A DNA stretch of 64,000 bases, from positions 36,895,492-36,959,491 of the forward strand of contig NC_054701.1 in assembly GCF_016097555.1 (NCBI RefSeq). The letters are read 5' to 3'. A model generated the notes under the pieces. It was not told the origin of the DNA and made no database searches. It was given only the letters and a program-made list of their open reading frames with translations. Of the stretch, positions 31,901 to 40,469 are shown in pieces. Source of the stretch: Gigantopelta aegis. Lineage: Eukaryota; Mollusca; Gastropoda; Neomphalida; Peltospiridae. Made by a program: the position numbers and the translations under genes. Numbering within the stretch: position 1 is the first letter of the stretch; each line of letters begins with the position of its first letter.

Positions 31901-33828
31901 ATATGAACCTGAGATTGGGTGGCCCTGTCTGTGTGAACCTTAGTTTGGGTATAACTGTTTTGGGCTTATATTTGGTGGATGTGTCTGTATGAAGCTGAGA
32001 TTGGGCGGCCCTGTCTGTGTGAACCTTAGTTTGGGTATAACTGGTTTTGGCTTATATTTGGTGGATGTGTCTGTATGAACCTGAGATTGGGTGATAAGTG
32101 TTGTCTTGCCCTGCTGAATCTGTACAAATCTGAGCTTGGGTGTTACTGTCTTACTTAGGTCACCTTGTTTGTATGGACTTGAGGGTGGGTGTTATTGGTT
32201 CACTCAAGGGCCCTGTCTGTGTGAATCTTTGTATGTTATTGTTTTAATTGGTGGCTCTGTCTGTATGAACCTGAATTTGAGTGTTATTGTCGTACTTTGG
32301 TTGTCCCCTATGCAAGTGTTATTGTCCAACTCAGGTTACTGTGTACGTATGAACTGAACTTTAGTGCTGTTATCTTATTTGTGGTGTCCTGTGTGTTTGA
32401 ACTGAGCTTTAGTGTTATTGTCTTACCCAGGTTGCCCTGTATGTATGAACTGAGCTTTAGTATTATTGTCTTACTTGGGTTGACCTTTATGTATGAACTG
32501 AGCTTTAGTATTATTGTCTTACTCGGGTGGACCTGTACGTATGAACTGAGCTTTAGTGTTGTTGTCTTACTCGGGTTGCCCTGTATGTATGAACTGAGCT
32601 TTAGTGTTGTTGTCTTACTCGGGTTGCCCTGTATGTATGAACTGAGCTTTAGTGTTGTTGTCTTACTCGGGTTGCCCTGTATGTATGGACTGAGCTTTAG
32701 TGTTGTTGTCTTACTCGGGTTGCCCTGTATGTATGAACTGAGCTTTAGTGTTGTTGTCTTACTCGGGTGGACCTGTATGTATGAACTGAGCTTTAGTGTT
32801 GTTGTCTTACTCAGGTTGCCCTGTATGTATCAACTGAGCTTTAGTGTTATTGTCTTACTCCGGTTGCCCTGTACGTATGAACTGAGCTTTAGTGTTATTG
32901 TCTTACTCAGGTTGCCCTGTACGTATGAACTGAGCTTTAGTGTTATCGTCTTACCCAGGTGGACCTGTATGTATCAACTGAGCTTTAGCTTTATCGTCTT
33001 ACCCAGGTGGACCTGTATGTATGAACTGAGCTTTAGTGTTATTGTCTTACTCGGGTGGACCTGTATGTATGAACTGAGCTTTAGCGTTATCGTCTTACCC
33101 AGGTGGACCTGTATGTATGAATCTGGCAACAGATTTTCAAAGCTATGTTAGTGCTACGATATCGTAAAAACGATAATGCTATGATAGTGTTAAGATAGCT
33201 TTGAAAATTTGGGCCCAGAGTTTAAGTCTTGTCTTCTTGAAGCAATAATTTGTCACTCACAAACAAGTAAAAGTAAAGTTTGTTTTATTTAGCGACGCCA
33301 CTAGAGCACATTGATTTTTTATCTTATCATCGGCTATTGGACGTCAAACATATGGTCATTCTGACACTGTTTTTGTTTAGAGGAAACCCGCTGTCGCCAC
33401 ATAAGCTACTCTTTTACGACAGGCAGCAAGGGATCTTTTATTTGCGCTTCCCACAGGCAGGATAGCACAAACCATGGTCTTTGTTGAACCAGTTATGGAT
33501 CACTGGTCGGTGCAAGTGGTTTACACCTACCCATTGAGCCTTGCAGAGCACTCACTCAGGGTTTGGAGTCAGTATCTGGATTAAAAATCCCATGCCTTGA
33601 CTGGGATCCGAACAGCCTGTAAACTGATGGCCTAACCATGACACCACCGAGGCCAGTCACTCACAAACAAAGTCACTACATGTTTATAATGTGAAAGAAA
33701 GAGAGAGGAAGAAAATGTTTTTCACGAAGTTTGTGTCAACATGGTGTTTGTCTTTTTGTTGTCAGCGGTGCTATGAGTGTGGAACTGATACCCAGCCATA
33801 AACTGGCTGTTAATTTTCTTCTTGTGCA
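18074..33828 (+). CDS. Cysteine-rich single-pass membrane protein gene (short isoform)
   Basis: The proposed exons are 18074-18152 (5' UTR plus ATG at 18144), 21136-21255, 22600-22755, 29133-29201 and 33766-33828 (stop TAA 33799-33801). Each has AG/GT borders and every coding junction is phase 0, giving about 129 residues. Residues 1-14 are short and polar (MSDKASVPTDSDLG), 15-38 form one hydrophobic segment (LPVAAIVCLGLSGYIILIFI...), followed by R39. The remaining 86 residues hold 17 cysteines, with CTC, KCC, CNCC and CQCCC clusters. By the positive-inside tendency the tail is probably cytosolic, where paired cysteines could bind metal or be palmitoylated; this is inference. No known family was recognised. 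An upstream non-coding exon is implied by the acceptor at 18071-18073. The first coding exon is only three codons long and is the weakest part of the model. Confidence 0.6.
18538..20840 (+). mobile_element. TTAA-flanked element, outer copy split by an inner copy
   Basis: The left piece is 18538-19251 and the right piece 20446-20840. Ends read TTAAAGGTAGAGTAAACTC and, inverted, TTAAAGGTAGGGACAATCAA. Without the insertion the element is about 1.1 kb. It encodes nothing recognisable. It shares its whole order with the copies at 4994-6442 and 30094-30400. It lies in the first coding-gene intron (18152 to 21136). Confidence 0.85.
19248..20445 (-). mobile_element. TTAA-flanked element, inner copy (nested)
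   Basis: A complete copy in reverse orientation, from TTAAAGGAGGGGACAATTAA to CCCTAACTTTAA. TTAA is present at both junctions (19248-19251 and 20442-20445), and the host copy resumes at CTAAGAAAACACC exactly where it was cut. This shows TTAA target duplication directly. Termini are only about 15 bp and imperfect. The mobiliser is likely piggyBac-like by target choice; the terminal bases AGG rather than the usual CCC leave room for another superfamily. Confidence 0.85.
21136..21255 (+). CDS. Transmembrane exon of the cysteine-rich gene
   Basis: Acceptor CATGTTTTTCAG and donor GTAAGTTTC; 120 bases, 40 codons, phase 0 at both ends. It encodes KASVPTDSDLGLPVAAIVCL followed by the rest of one hydrophobic helix and RNALV. 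Neighbouring frames lack this character. Confidence 0.75.
21556..22076. repeat. (CT)n microsatellite on both sides of a SINE
   Basis: CT runs occupy about 21556-21600 and 21985-22076, with the SINE between them. Either the SINE inserted in a CT run, or its tail seeded the second run. Confidence 0.9.
21602..21984 (+). mobile_element. SINE, head H1 + tail T1
   Basis: Full-length plus-strand copy: ACCGGCCTCGGTGGCGTCAT head, box-B-like GGGTTCGGATCCC, body with AAAAGATCCCTTGCTGCTAA, tail GTCGTTAAATTAAACATTTC. It lies in the intron after the transmembrane exon. Confidence 0.9.
22190..22590 (+). mobile_element. SINE, head H2 + tail T2, reaching the exon-3 acceptor
   Basis: It has an eroded H2 head (GGATCAATCCC), GGGCCCATTGGGC, a body to about 22385, a first decayed tail with an ATTC run (22467-22481), then a T2 tail (CCAAATGTTTGACATCCAGT ... 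GTTATTAAACAAAACAAATT). It ends about nine bases before the AG of the exon at 22600. Two tails in a row suggest a composite or a duplication. Confidence 0.75.
22600..22755 (+). CDS. First cysteine-rich exon
   Basis: Acceptor TTTTTTAATTCTCCAG and donor GTGAGTTA; 156 bases, 52 codons, phase 0 at both ends, ten cysteines. Seen motifs: NRGTCTCESPCG, NKCCSS, ETCNCCQ, SCVRAVCPQKK. The pattern is unlike EGF, LIM or RING spacing, and I cannot assign it to a family. Confidence 0.75.
22871..22970 (-). mobile_element. hAT-like MITE fragment
   Basis: On the plus strand GGCTTCTAGATTATGG...CCATGGCTAGTGATATTCAA matches the right end of the element at 55979-56326 in inverse orientation. The rest is missing. 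Confidence 0.6.
23020..25374. mobile_element. hAT-like element, 2.35 kb, no transposase seen
   Basis: The left end reads CGGTGTTCTCGCTG ... TTAAAGGAGGGCGGCC and the right end, inverted, CAGTGTTCTCGCTG ... TTTAAGCAGGGCGGCC. CAGTGTTCTC-like termini are typical of hAT elements. Flanks are TA-rich and an exact 8-bp duplication cannot be proven. The interior has A runs (23072-23098) and short open frames without transposase motifs. It lies wholly in the intron between the exons at 22600 and 29133. Confidence 0.55.
25375..25858. other. Non-coding intron stretch
   Basis: A short CCACCACCACC run occurs at about 25388-25406. Nothing else is recognised. Confidence 0.5.
25859..25904. repeat. (CA)n microsatellite
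   Basis: About 22 perfect AC units. Confidence 0.95.
25926..26125. mobile_element. Foldback element with about 30-bp inverted ends
   Basis: The left arm, TAGATATGGCAATTCCAACC then TATAGGAC, is the inverse of the right arm GTCCCATAGGTTGGAATTGC then CGTATCTA, with two or three mismatches. The spacer is about 135 bp. Class unknown. Confidence 0.65.
26494..26637. mobile_element. Large palindrome with about 58-bp arms
   Basis: The left arm (CATGAGTGGCTGTTGAAGAC ... CAATCCCAACCC ... ACAACTGTTTGTCT) pairs with the right arm (AGACAAAACAGTTGTAACTC ... GGGTTGGGATTT ... CTGTCTTTAACAGCCATGAG) around a 22-base loop. The arms share GGCAATYCCAACC with the element at 25926. This is a foldback MITE or a hairpin transcript source; no microRNA family was recognised. 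Confidence 0.7.
26638..28414. other. Non-coding intron stretch
   Basis: TTTTTCTTGCATACC at about 26640-26654 has an inverse counterpart near 27055-27072, so the palindrome may be nested in a larger inverted repeat. No exon is seen. Confidence 0.4.
28415..28545 (-). mobile_element. SINE tail fragment (T3)
   Basis: TTTCAACTTATTTCTGTGCT and CTGTCCAGGACAGTGGGTTA match the T3 half of the SINE at 34690-34959. The head is absent. Confidence 0.75.
29133..29201 (+). CDS. Second cysteine-rich exon
   Basis: Acceptor TTTTTTCTTCAG and donor GTAAGTGTT; 69 bases, 23 codons, phase 0 at both ends, reading NVGLMDILLCQCCCGDDTT then NVCS. Five cysteines, three in a row. The small size and clean sites argue for a real exon of the same gene. 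Confidence 0.7.
29202..30093. other. AT-rich intron stretch
   Basis: Nothing coding or repetitive is recognised beyond short TTTA runs. Confidence 0.5.
30094..30400 (+). mobile_element. TTAA-family element fragment
   Basis: TAAAGGTAAAGTCAAATATG, ATACCCGGACCACC and TAACTAGGGGCAGCCATTTT match the left 300 bp of the elements at 18538 and 4994. The right part is missing and the start has lost one base of TTAA. Confidence 0.75.
30820..30965. repeat. Dispersed G-rich repeat
   Basis: TAGGCGTCGGAAGATGCCAG and a GGGTGGGGGTGGGG run resemble pieces at 44500-44645 and 51275-51350 (AGGAAGGTGCCAA-type). Class unknown. Confidence 0.45.
31064..33128 (+). repeat. Two-kilobase minisatellite with three period blocks
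   Basis: Block A (about 31086-31350) has five 48-bp units around GTATGGTCTTAATCAACCTG. Block B (about 31385-32110) has eight 86-bp units around AACCTGAGATTGGGCAGCCC. Block C (about 32340-33125) has about sixteen 48-bp units around GTATGAACTGAGCTTTAGTG. All three share a skeleton TGTATGAAC..GAGCTT..GTGTTA.TGTCTTACT, so they descend from one ancestral unit; 86 may be a doubled 43. It lies in the intron between exons 29133 and 33766. Open frames through blocks A and C result from periods divisible by three. Confidence 0.9.
33131..33218. mobile_element. Foldback MITE, 88 bp
   Basis: AGATTTTCAAAGCTATGTTA pairs with TAAGATAGCTTTGAAAATTT, and the centre ACGATATCGTAAAAACGATA is itself near-palindromic. 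It abuts the end of the minisatellite. Confidence 0.7.
33267..33655 (-). mobile_element. SINE, head H1 + tail T2
   Basis: The minus-strand head and body are of the H1 kind (GGCCTCGGTGGTGTCATGGT at the right), but the tail at the left is T2 (AAGTTTGTTTTATTTAGCGA inverted, with ATCGGCTATTGGACGTCAAA). The perfect 15-bp duplication GTCACTCACAAACAA flanks it (33252-33266, 33656-33670), so this chimeric form retroposed as one unit. Confidence 0.9.
33766..33828 (+). CDS. Short alternative last coding exon
   Basis: Acceptor TTTTTGTTGTCAG; twelve codons RCYECGTDTQP and TAA at 33799-33801, with two more cysteines. A donor GTAAGTATG follows at 33829, so the exon may be spliced on within the 3' UTR, or the stop may be bypassed by exon skipping. 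Confidence 0.55.
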
Positions 33829-34689
33829 GTAAGTATGTGCACCCTTGCTTTCAACCTCTCATAGACAACATTGTGTAGATGGTGGTTTCACTCACCCAGC
33901 GCAGTCTGTAGCCTAACCTTGCACTGCTTATGTATTGTACTTTTTTCTTTTTCCTTTTGGCACTTGCACCTGCCTGTAACCCAAGCAGTTTAATGTAGTG
34001 CACTGTTGTCAACACATTTTGTCTAGAACATTGATTGCTGTATGTGCATATAGCAGATTTGTTTTCTTGTGGATTTTTTGTAAGTGGAAGTTATACCAGT
34101 TTCTAGATATCACATGCTGTTTTAATATAATCATACCAGTTTAGACATATATATATGAAGAGTTTCATCGCCAAAACGCGATAAACGTCGCTATACACAC
34201 CCAATCCTAAAAACATTTTATTCCAAACCACCATAAACACTACGCCAGTTTCTTTGCAATCAGTTTCGATGCGCTTTCATGGCCAGTGTAGCAACAGTGT
34301 GATGATCAACTTCCAGTTCAAAGCATATTGGCAAAACCGTATTTGGTGTAGCATTAACATTAGAAGGGATTTCACTAGTAACCTGTGTGGCAGCAGCTGA
34401 TTTTCTTGGGTAAATGTCAAGATAACCATATATATTAGACACCTAATAGTCGTAGTTCAGAGAGTGCTGAGGTGCCATTACACAAATATTAATTTCCTTT
34501 TGTCTGAGACTAATTGAATTATAGATGGATGCTCTCAGGTAAGATCTTTCGGCTAGATAAGTTAGTACTAGTAGTTTGCTGCTGATGTATGCTATCGTCT
34601 GTCTCTTTCCTTATAGACATTATGTCATCATTTTAAATAGCATGTTGTATCTTAATTAGCACTACTAATGTAGTAACACTAAATATTTT

Positions 34690-34959
34690 AATTTCATTTC
34701 AACTTATTTTCGTGCTTATATCCAATTAAGGTTCAAGCATGCTGTCCTGGACACACATCTCAGCTATCTGGGTTGTCTGTCCAGGACAGTGGGTTAGTTC
34801 TTTAGTGGTTAGTGAGAGAGAGAAGAGGGTGTAGTGGCCTTACACCTACCCATTGAGCCCTTAAGAACACGCTCTGGGTTGGAGCCAGTACTGGGCTGCG
34901 AACCCTATACCTACCAGCCTGTAGTCCAATGGCTTAACCACTGCACCACCGAGGCCGGT
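34690..34959 (-). mobile_element. SINE, head H1 + tail T3
   Basis: The tRNA-like head is at the right (ACCGGCCTCGGTGGTGCAGT, box B-like GGGTTCGCAGCCC) and the T3 tail at the left (ending GGATATAAGCACGAAAATAA). The 9-bp duplication AAATATTTT flanks it (34681-34689, 34960-34968). Confidence 0.9.
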
Positions 34960-35117
34960 AAATATTTTCAGCCGTATGCTTTTTTTTAAATTAACATTAT
35001 AAAAATACATGTACAGGGCTTTAGATCTCACTAATTTGGAAACAGCAGGTTTATTGTCCATTCTGAGCATACCAAGGTCTTTTTAATGCAATAATGTTAA
35101 TAGCACTGTTATTATAT

Positions 35118-35516
35118 AATATATACAATTCTTTACCAGCTGTTATTAAAGGCATACTGTCACAGATTTAAGAATCTTATATCTCAAAACAATAATAATA
35201 AATGAAAATTACATTAATTTTTGGAAACCAAATCAGGCTATTTTAATTCCTTAACTGAACCATGATGGAGTGAAATCCATGTCAACCCTCTTGGCAATAT
35301 TAGTTTTTAAATTATGGACCATTGCCATAATTCAATTATTTTTACAAAATATCATTAATAAGTGGGATATGGTGCTTACATAGACGGTTGAATAAAGTAC
35401 ATTTAGAGGCAAATCAAAAAAAAAAAATTTCATGTAATACTTTGTTAGGCCATTTAATAGGTCAAAAGTCTGTGACAATATGCCTTTAACAACTAGTAAA
35501 GAATTGTATATATTCA
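35118..35516. repeat. Palindrome split at its centre by a TTAA element
   Basis: AATATATACAATTCTTTACC...GTTA on the left is the inverse of TAACAACTAGTAAAGAATTG...TATATT on the right, outside the TTAA borders of the element at 35146-35489. Joined, they would form a hairpin centred on TTAA. Confidence 0.65.
35146..35489. mobile_element. TTAA-flanked MITE, 344 bp
   Basis: TTAA, then AGGCATACTGTCACAGATTT; the inverse at the right is AGGCATATTGTCACAGACTT followed by TTAA (35486-35489). Non-coding. Target and termini suggest a piggyBac-type mobiliser; it is a separate family from the 18538 element. Confidence 0.8.
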
Positions 35517-36188
35517 GAAATACATTTCAATCTATTGATTTTGAGGTGAAATAATCTGAGGTTAGCATGTTTGTACTTAATTTGGACTTGCTTATTTTGT
35601 GCACGCCATTTATCCCCTCAGCTTCGGTGCAATCTAAAGCCCTGTGTAATTATCTTGCACATGTATGCATGTATCTTGCTAGATTTTTCAGTACTTATTT
35701 TCATTACATTCATTAAGATTAAAACTTTCCCATTCTACTAAAAATATATATGTATATATTTTAATGTAATTTAAAGAAAAACATTTAAACCATTAAACCA
35801 GTGACATAAAATTAAAATACTACAATGATCTGATATTTTTTCTTGATGTTTATTTATATGCTTTAAAAAATATATTGTACAAAAAATAAATAAAAATGAT
35901 TTGAGATAGATGTACTGGTAAGTATTTTATATTTGTTATGTATGAATGTTCAATGTATCAAGCTTCTGATAGCTTTATGTGGGTTGTGTTTTGATTGGTT
36001 GAATGAAGGTCATCTGGACATGGAATAACATTCAATTGTGTTAAATCTACTGAATAAAAACCCCGGCAGACTTGATTGTAAGAACTGATATCAGTTGCAT
36101 TGACAGCTTAGCCATGTATCTATTTGTTTCACAAAGTTAAAACAGACTCATCCTGTGTATTAGTTTTGTATCAATGTTGAATTTTACA
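35517..36188. other. AT-rich intron stretch
   Basis: No exon, repeat or RNA gene is recognised. Confidence 0.5.
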
Positions 36189-36201
36189 GTATTGTTTACA
36201 G

Positions 36202-36252
36202 CAAATGTCTCGAATGCTACTTTATAAAAGCATCTTTTGTTTTAAAAAGAGG
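36202..36252 (+). CDS. Possible 51-base exon before the long tail exon
   Basis: It lies between a TTGTTTACAG acceptor and a GTAAGTTT donor, 17 codons, phase 0 at both ends (QMSRMLLYKSIFCFKKR). It would fit the reading frame of the long isoform and contains two ATGs that could also start a separate protein. The small size makes this tentative. Confidence 0.3.
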
Positions 36253-36333
36253 GTAAGTTTATTATTTTTTATTTTGATAAGCATCTTAATATGAAGGTAG
36301 TTTACCATGGTCTGTTGAATTTTGTTTTTTCAG

Positions 36334-36924
36334 TGCATTCATCTTGATATGGACTATGAAGTAAAAAACATAAACTGCTGCTGCTTTACTTTGCACCTTA
36401 TAAAAAATGCCCAGCAGCAACCCTTGCCTTACAATTACACCAACTGTCCTGCACAATCAGGGGTCAACTATTCTACAAACAATTCCTTAAAACCCATGCA
36501 TAGTTCATTTTGGAGGTCCTTCAACAAAACTCATCCATTTCTGGAAGAGTCTCAGGTTCCGGCCACAGATGTGTCAATCCCACGGTTGGAAAATGAGATG
36601 CAATCTGCAGTACCTCCTGTTATGACCATGGAACATGATTCCATGACATATTTAACTCATAAGGAAGCAATGCCAAATGTTTCTCTTGGTTCGAAGAGAT
36701 CTTCAGTGAACAATGAAAGAGGAGCTACAGCCAACGAGAACGGTTCTGCATGTAAGACAAAACTGGACATGGATTTGAGACATAACAATGGTGGCAAACA
36801 GTCCCGGGACAAACGCCGTAGAACAAGGTTGTCTATTACTAATCCTTACTCAGCCAGATCTAGTGCTAGACCACACTTCATTCACAGGAAGTCTCGGTCA
36901 TGCAGTCCACCAACTAGAATGTAG
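36334..36924 (+). CDS. Long alternative last exon, 196 residues
   Basis: After acceptor TTTTGTTTTTTCAG an open frame of 196 codons runs to TAG at 36922-36924, phase 0 at the start, so it can follow the exon ending at 29201 directly. It opens with CIHLDMDYEVKNINCCCF, continuing the cysteine-rich style, then turns polar and Ser/Asn-rich, and ends in a basic stretch (KQSRDKRRRTRLS ... HRKSRSCSPPTRM) that could be a nuclear or RNA-binding signal or a phospho-regulated tail. No known domain is recognised. Base composition is much less AT-rich than the flanks, which supports coding. It could instead belong to a separate downstream gene. Confidence 0.6.
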   Translation, partial: CIHLDMDYEVKNINCCCFTLHLIKNAQQQPLPYNYTNCPAQSGVNYSTNNSLKPMHSSFWRSFNKTHPFLEESQVPATDVSIPRLENEMQSAVPPVMTMEHDSMTYLTHKEAMPNVSLGSKRSSVNNERGATANENGSACKTKLDMDLRHNNGGKQSRDKRRRTRLSITNPYSARSSARPHFIHRKSRSCSPPTRM

Positions 36925-37421
36925 AGGGGTTGGGCTTCTTTTTAATCCTTTCAACCCAGCAAACTACTTTTGACCAGGTTGTCTCAATTGGTCAGTATAA
37001 TGAAACTTAGGGAGGAAAGGGTTAAAAGAAATGGCTAATATATTCTTACGGTATTCCAATGATCAGTGTGCATTTTTCAGAAGGTTTTCGTTCAGATTCA
37101 CGTTCTATGCATGTTGAACATATACAAAATAGTACTTATTCCCTACTCCAGCATTATGTTGTTGGCATTAAACACTGGTTGGAATGGAAGTGTCACAAGA
37201 GACAATATTTAAAAATCTTTACTTAGGTTACCGATTGTTCGGTTATGCAAAATATGCATAACCCTAATCATTTACCTTAAACTTGCATTGAACTTGCATT
37301 TTAATAACCGGAATTGTACCAACGATATAATATAGATATTTTGCGATTTTATATCATACTCTTACACTTCTGATCTAAAATCTGGGATTCATGGAAGCAC
37401 TGAATCCTGTTAAATTCCCAG

Positions 37422-37581
37422 CCTGGCCTGGAGCTTATAAAACTTTTAGAGTCTGAACTCGAAGACGCTAATAGTGTCTTGACACTTTAACTTCATGGAA
37501 ACACCATACAAACTGCCTGTGTGTGTGACATCATTTGAAATTGAGTCTAGACTCTTAAACGCTTTATAAGCATGGCCCAGG
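37422..37581. mobile_element. Foldback MITE, 160 bp
   Basis: Left CCTGGAGCTTATAAAACTTT...GAGTCTGAACTC is the inverse of right GAGTCTAGACTCTTAAACGC...TTATAAGCATGGCCCAGG. It is a relative of 61850-61993. Confidence 0.65.
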
Positions 37582-38962
37582 TTACAGTATTTCCAGCTGA
37601 TCCTGTAACTAAGACATATTTTATTGCAAATCATTAAAGAATACGCTTGGTAAAGTGACTTATCAGAACATGTTACGGTGTCCTACATAACCAATTGGTG
37701 CATGGTACAGTTTAGTACATAACTGATTGGCAGTTTACGTGAACCAGCACACTAGCAGAATGAAGGTCCACATGAAATACTGTGTCTTGGTATCCTCTTG
37801 GCATTTCACTTAAGCTCTCATTCATCAGCATTTCACAATCCCAGTGTAAAAGCTGAAGCAAAATCAATGTTTTTTTGCTGAGGCAGCCTTCTGCATTGCA
37901 AGGGTTATCTTTAACGTTTATGTTCAATTTATTTATGGTTTACTATAAAGATCTAAAATATTAGGATGGTTTTTCGAAGAAGAAAAAATTGGTAGCTGTA
38001 GCTTAATGGGTCATCAGTACTTTGTTTATTGTTTCATATTCAAAAAGAAAAACTGTTGGTGAATTACAGGTTAAAAACATGAGAAAGTTGTGGACAATAA
38101 TATCTAGTTAAAGTGAGAATCTGTTTCTCTTTATTAAGGTAAACATCGATTAGTCTTCATATGTTTATTCTCTGCCTTAATAGTTGTGAATTTAAATGTA
38201 TTTGGATACAATTTTATATCATTCTCAGTGCTCAATTATTGTTTTATTGTTGATTGTACATTGTTGTTTGCATTTTATATGATATCAAGCTGAGTCTCTT
38301 ATAAGAGACTAAGACAACATAGGCACAAGAGTCCTGTGGTATCAACCTTTAATATCTACAAAATGCCAACAGATGTTGCTTTCAACAACACAGGCACAAG
38401 AATCTAGTGGTATCAGCCTTTAATATCTACAAGTTGCTTTTATCAAATAAAAATACAATTCATTTTATTGTCAAGTTGCAGACCAACTGGGCATTTACAT
38501 TGCTGATCTGTTTAATATTTCATGTAAAGTAAAGATAAGACCATGGGCAGTAAGTCCCCAGTATTGACTTAGCATTACAAATACTGAGTAAATTGTTATC
38601 ATAAAATATTATTAAGATTATAAATTTTTACTTATTTATTAGGACTACACCTTTCTATAAATGATTATTCCAGTAAAATAATACTGATCACAAGATTAAA
38701 CAAAAAATTCACATGGTACAATACCACAATGTTAGTGAACATTGTGGTATTGCATAGTTGACATTATTTGCTACATGCATACCAAACTTTTTTTTTTCTT
38801 TTTTTTTAAATTATAAATTAATATAATATGTCATCCAAAATTAATATTTTAAATATATACTTTTTGAAAAATGTGTGTTGAGATTTTTCTTTTATAAACT
38901 AATAGTCTTGAAATATTTTATGAAGAATGTTCATATGAATCTGCTCACATGATCAGATGTTT

Positions 38963-38968
38963 AATAAA
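38963..38968 (+). terminator. Candidate polyadenylation signal
   Basis: AATAAA is followed within 20 bases by the GT-rich run TTTGTATGTGTGTGT. It fits the end of the transcript carrying the exon at 36334, though other AATAAA words occur nearby. Confidence 0.4.
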
Positions 38969-39179
38969 GGTTTATATCTTTGTATGTGTGTGTACATAAT
39001 GTGGACTAGTGGTTATGTTTGTGATTTATCTTTAAATGTAGGTTGTGAATTTGTGGCACAACTTTATAGACCGTTAAACATGTACTATACTTGTAAAAAT
39101 GTTAAAACACTATTTTTTTATGCAAGTTATGGCATGATTTTTAAAATTGTTTTTATACATTGTTAACAACTGTACATCA

Positions 39180-39362
39180 AAGGCAGTGAAACGTGCTGTC
39201 CTGCCTGTTGGAAAGTGCATATAAAATATCCATTGTTGCTCTAGTAAAAAATTTAGCATGTTTCGTCTGAAGACTATATGTTAGAATTACCAAATATTTG
39301 ACAATTGGTTATCAGTTAATCAATCTGATCTAGTTATGTCATTAAACAAAACAAACTTTCAA
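39180..39362 (+). mobile_element. SINE 3' part, tail T2
   Basis: GCTGTCCTGCCTGTTGGAAA, then ATTACCAAATATTTGACAAT and TGTCATTAAACAAAACAAAC. The head is missing and the copy diverged. Confidence 0.75.
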
Positions 39363-39978
39363 CTATATACATTTTAAACAATATTATAGTTTAATGGTTC
39401 TCAACCCACCCCCTCTTTCAAATACAACTTACGGTCTCAGGCAGATAGCCTAAATATATCACCAAGTATGGCATGCATTCATCAGTGGCCATTGGACAAA
39501 CCTACAAGTTTTAACCGTATGATGGAGATTATGTTGAAGCTTTAAAATGTACTAGATGAATTTTGTATAAACTAAACAAAATGTTCTTTTATATTCTCTC
39601 TATATAGATTATTTCTGTAGCACATGGACATTATAAGCACCCTAACTCAAGTATACATGTACATGTTTATATATTTAGCCATTGCAGTCTGCATGTTCCT
39701 GGCACAACACGTACTATGTACATACAGGTCTGTGGTGCTCATGTAGGTCTGTTCATTCCAGTAAATTACATTCCAGCAAACATTTAAGCAGATTATAAAA
39801 TAATCATATTCTGTGCATTGATTGAAAGAGTTATTATATCTTGCCTTTCATATTAATAAATATATTTTCTCAAGGTTTGTGTGATTACAAGATCTTTATT
39901 TACATAATATTATGTTTCCTTATTCAGGCATCATTACGATTCATGTAGTTTTACTTACCAGTACAATCAAACATCATT

Positions 39979-40256
39979 GTCTGTCCATTCTGTGATCTAC
40001 CATATCATGTCTGTCCATTTTGTGATCTACTGTATCATGTCTGTCCATTTTGTGATCTACTGTATCATGTCTATCCATGTTGTGATCTACTCTATGATGT
40101 CTGTCCATTTTGTGATCTACTCTATGATGTCTATCCATTTTGTGATCTACTGTAGGATGTCTATCCATTTTGTGATCTACTGTATGATGTCTATCCATTT
40201 TGTGATCTATTGTATGATGTCTATCCATTTTGTTATCTACTGTCCGTCCATTGTCT
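39979..40256. repeat. 30-bp minisatellite, about nine units
   Basis: The unit reads ATGTCTATCCATTTTGTGAT then CTACTGTATG. Units differ by single changes. The period of 30 keeps one frame open on each strand (MSIHFVIYCM on plus, MDRHHTVDHK on minus), a by-product of the period. Confidence 0.9.
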
Positions 40257-40469
40257 GATTTACTGTATGATTAAATTTTGGACATTATTATTAGTGACTG
40301 TCCTTTTCCCTTGTCTTATTTTGGGTGATATTGTTTTACTGTCTTATTGTCTCACCTTTACAAAACAAAAAGGTGAGATACAGGTATTACTTTTCTGACC
40401 GCAGCAGCTAAGCCAACGACAATGTCAACTTTTGCATTTTGTCAACAATAAAGTTTAGCATTTACATAT

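Larger units (their letters stand above)
36925..38985 (+). other. Probable 3' UTR of the long isoform
   Basis: There is no further coding signal. The stretch ends at an AATAAA with a GT-rich follower. It contains a foldback MITE at 37422-37581 and a short direct repeat near 38330-38420 (GGCACAAGA.TC..GTGGTATCA twice). Confidence 0.35.

Noticed and set aside
31064-33128. CRISPR-like array
   Set aside because: The units are contiguous with no unique spacers, and the DNA is animal.
32297-33151. 284-codon open frame with repeated ELSFSVVVLLGLPCMY
   Set aside because: It is a by-product of a 48-bp minisatellite whose period is divisible by three; there is no start context, no splice link, and the neighbouring 86-bp block of the same family is closed.
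39977-40258. Decapeptide repeat proteins on both strands
   Set aside because: Thirty-bp minisatellite, open on both strands only because of its period.
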